Assembly: GCF_017311415.1 (NCBI RefSeq)
Contig: NZ_JAEKIS010000008.1
Coordinates: 1 to 64,000 of the forward strand
Direction of reading: 5' to 3'
From: Salipiger abyssi
GTDB lineage: Bacteria; Pseudomonadota; Alphaproteobacteria; Rhodobacterales; Rhodobacteraceae
DNA: 64,000 nt
The notes below the pieces were generated by a model. That model saw nothing but the letters and a program-made list of their open reading frames with translations. It was not told the origin of the DNA and did not search any database. Of this stretch, positions 63,888-64,000 are shown in pieces. A program made the translations under genes and the position numbers. The stretch's first letter is position 1. Every line of letters begins with the position of its first letter.

Positions 63888-64000
63888 ATGTCCCATCTTC
63901 TCGAAATCCGCAACCTGACGGTGACATTCGACACTGCCAGGGGACCGCTCACCGCCGTCTCGGGCATCGACCTGCATGTGGACGCGGGCGAAGTGCTCGC
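63888..64000 (+). CDS. ABC transporter ATP-binding protein (DppD type), partial at the right edge
   Basis: The frame starts at ATG 63888 after AAGAGGAGCTGAG and runs off the window. The visible 37 residues, beginning MSHLLEIRNLTVTFDTARGP, match the N-terminus of oligopeptide ATPases (LEIRNLTV.F....G...AV.GI.L.V..GE.L). The Walker A motif would follow just beyond the edge. Confidence 0.85.
   Translation, partial: MSHLLEIRNLTVTFDTARGPLTAVSGIDLHVDAGEVL

Noticed and set aside
1-64000. CRISPR arrays, tRNA or rRNA genes, prophage genes
   Set aside because: No regularly spaced repeats, cloverleaf-type sequences or phage structural genes were recognised in reading the window.

Overview
The window is GC-rich DNA of a marine-type alphaproteobacterium, most likely a Rhodobacterales (Roseobacter-group) species. 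It carries the replication origin of a repABC plasmid or chromid. The evidence for this is a complete repA-repB-repC operon, an antisense RNA-like element in the repB-repC gap, four parS-like palindromes, and many TRAP/TTT/ABC uptake systems and aromatic-catabolism genes typical of such accessory replicons. No rRNA, tRNA or CRISPR array was seen.

Layout. (1) 1-294: the right end of an IS66-type insertion that has cut off a FadL/TodX-like outer-membrane channel gene. (2) 0.6-9.5 kb: a flavin reductase plus acyl-CoA-dehydrogenase-like monooxygenase pair, an isochorismatase-like hydrolase, three TetR regulators, and a two-subunit molybdenum enzyme of the pyrogallol-phloroglucinol transhydroxylase / resorcinol hydroxylase type, whose large subunit has an extra SCP2-like N-terminal domain. 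(3) 9.8-16.6 kb: two convergent catabolic operons around a GntR regulator (two SDRs and a VOC protein on +; beta-hydroxyacid dehydrogenase, FAH-type hydrolase, extradiol-type dioxygenase, cupin and SnoaL-like protein on -). (4) 16.9-24.9 kb: a CoA-dependent aromatic-acid module (benzoate-CoA-ligase type enzyme, salicylyl-CoA 5-hydroxylase-like flavoprotein, TAXI-TRAP transporter, Usp; divergent thioesterase and IclR). (5) 24.9-31 kb: orphan ScpB, a DUF1403 protein and the repABC replication/partition region. (6) 31.2-49.4 kb: two mandelate-pathway-like sets (FMN alpha-hydroxyacid oxidase, ThDP decarboxylase, aldehyde dehydrogenases), a TctCBA transporter, two FAD reductase/dehydrogenase-like flavoproteins and a LysR regulator. 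(7) 49.5-55.1 kb: two paralogous EthD-like proteins, a DUF475 membrane protein and an operon of flavin monooxygenase, DHDPS-family lyase and HbpS/GlcG protein. (8) 55.5-57.7 kb: pobR-pobA (4-hydroxybenzoate to protocatechuate). (9) 57.7-64 kb: an OccR/NocR-like LysR regulator facing a peptide/opine-type ABC transporter operon that includes a DAO-family oxidase and a RidA protein; the operon runs off the right edge.

How it fits together (inference). The replicon looks like an aromatic and organic-acid catabolic element. Several units bring substrates in (a broken FadL-type channel, TAXI-TRAP, TTT, ABC), activate or hydroxylate them (CoA ligase, flavin and Mo hydroxylases, PobA), and open or hydrolyse rings (extradiol-type VOC enzyme, FAH hydrolase). 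Most operons have their own regulator close by. The least described parts are the SCP2-fused Mo transhydroxylase-like enzyme, the EthD-like paralogue pair with its operon, and a nested inverted-repeat element at 50.2-50.4 kb.
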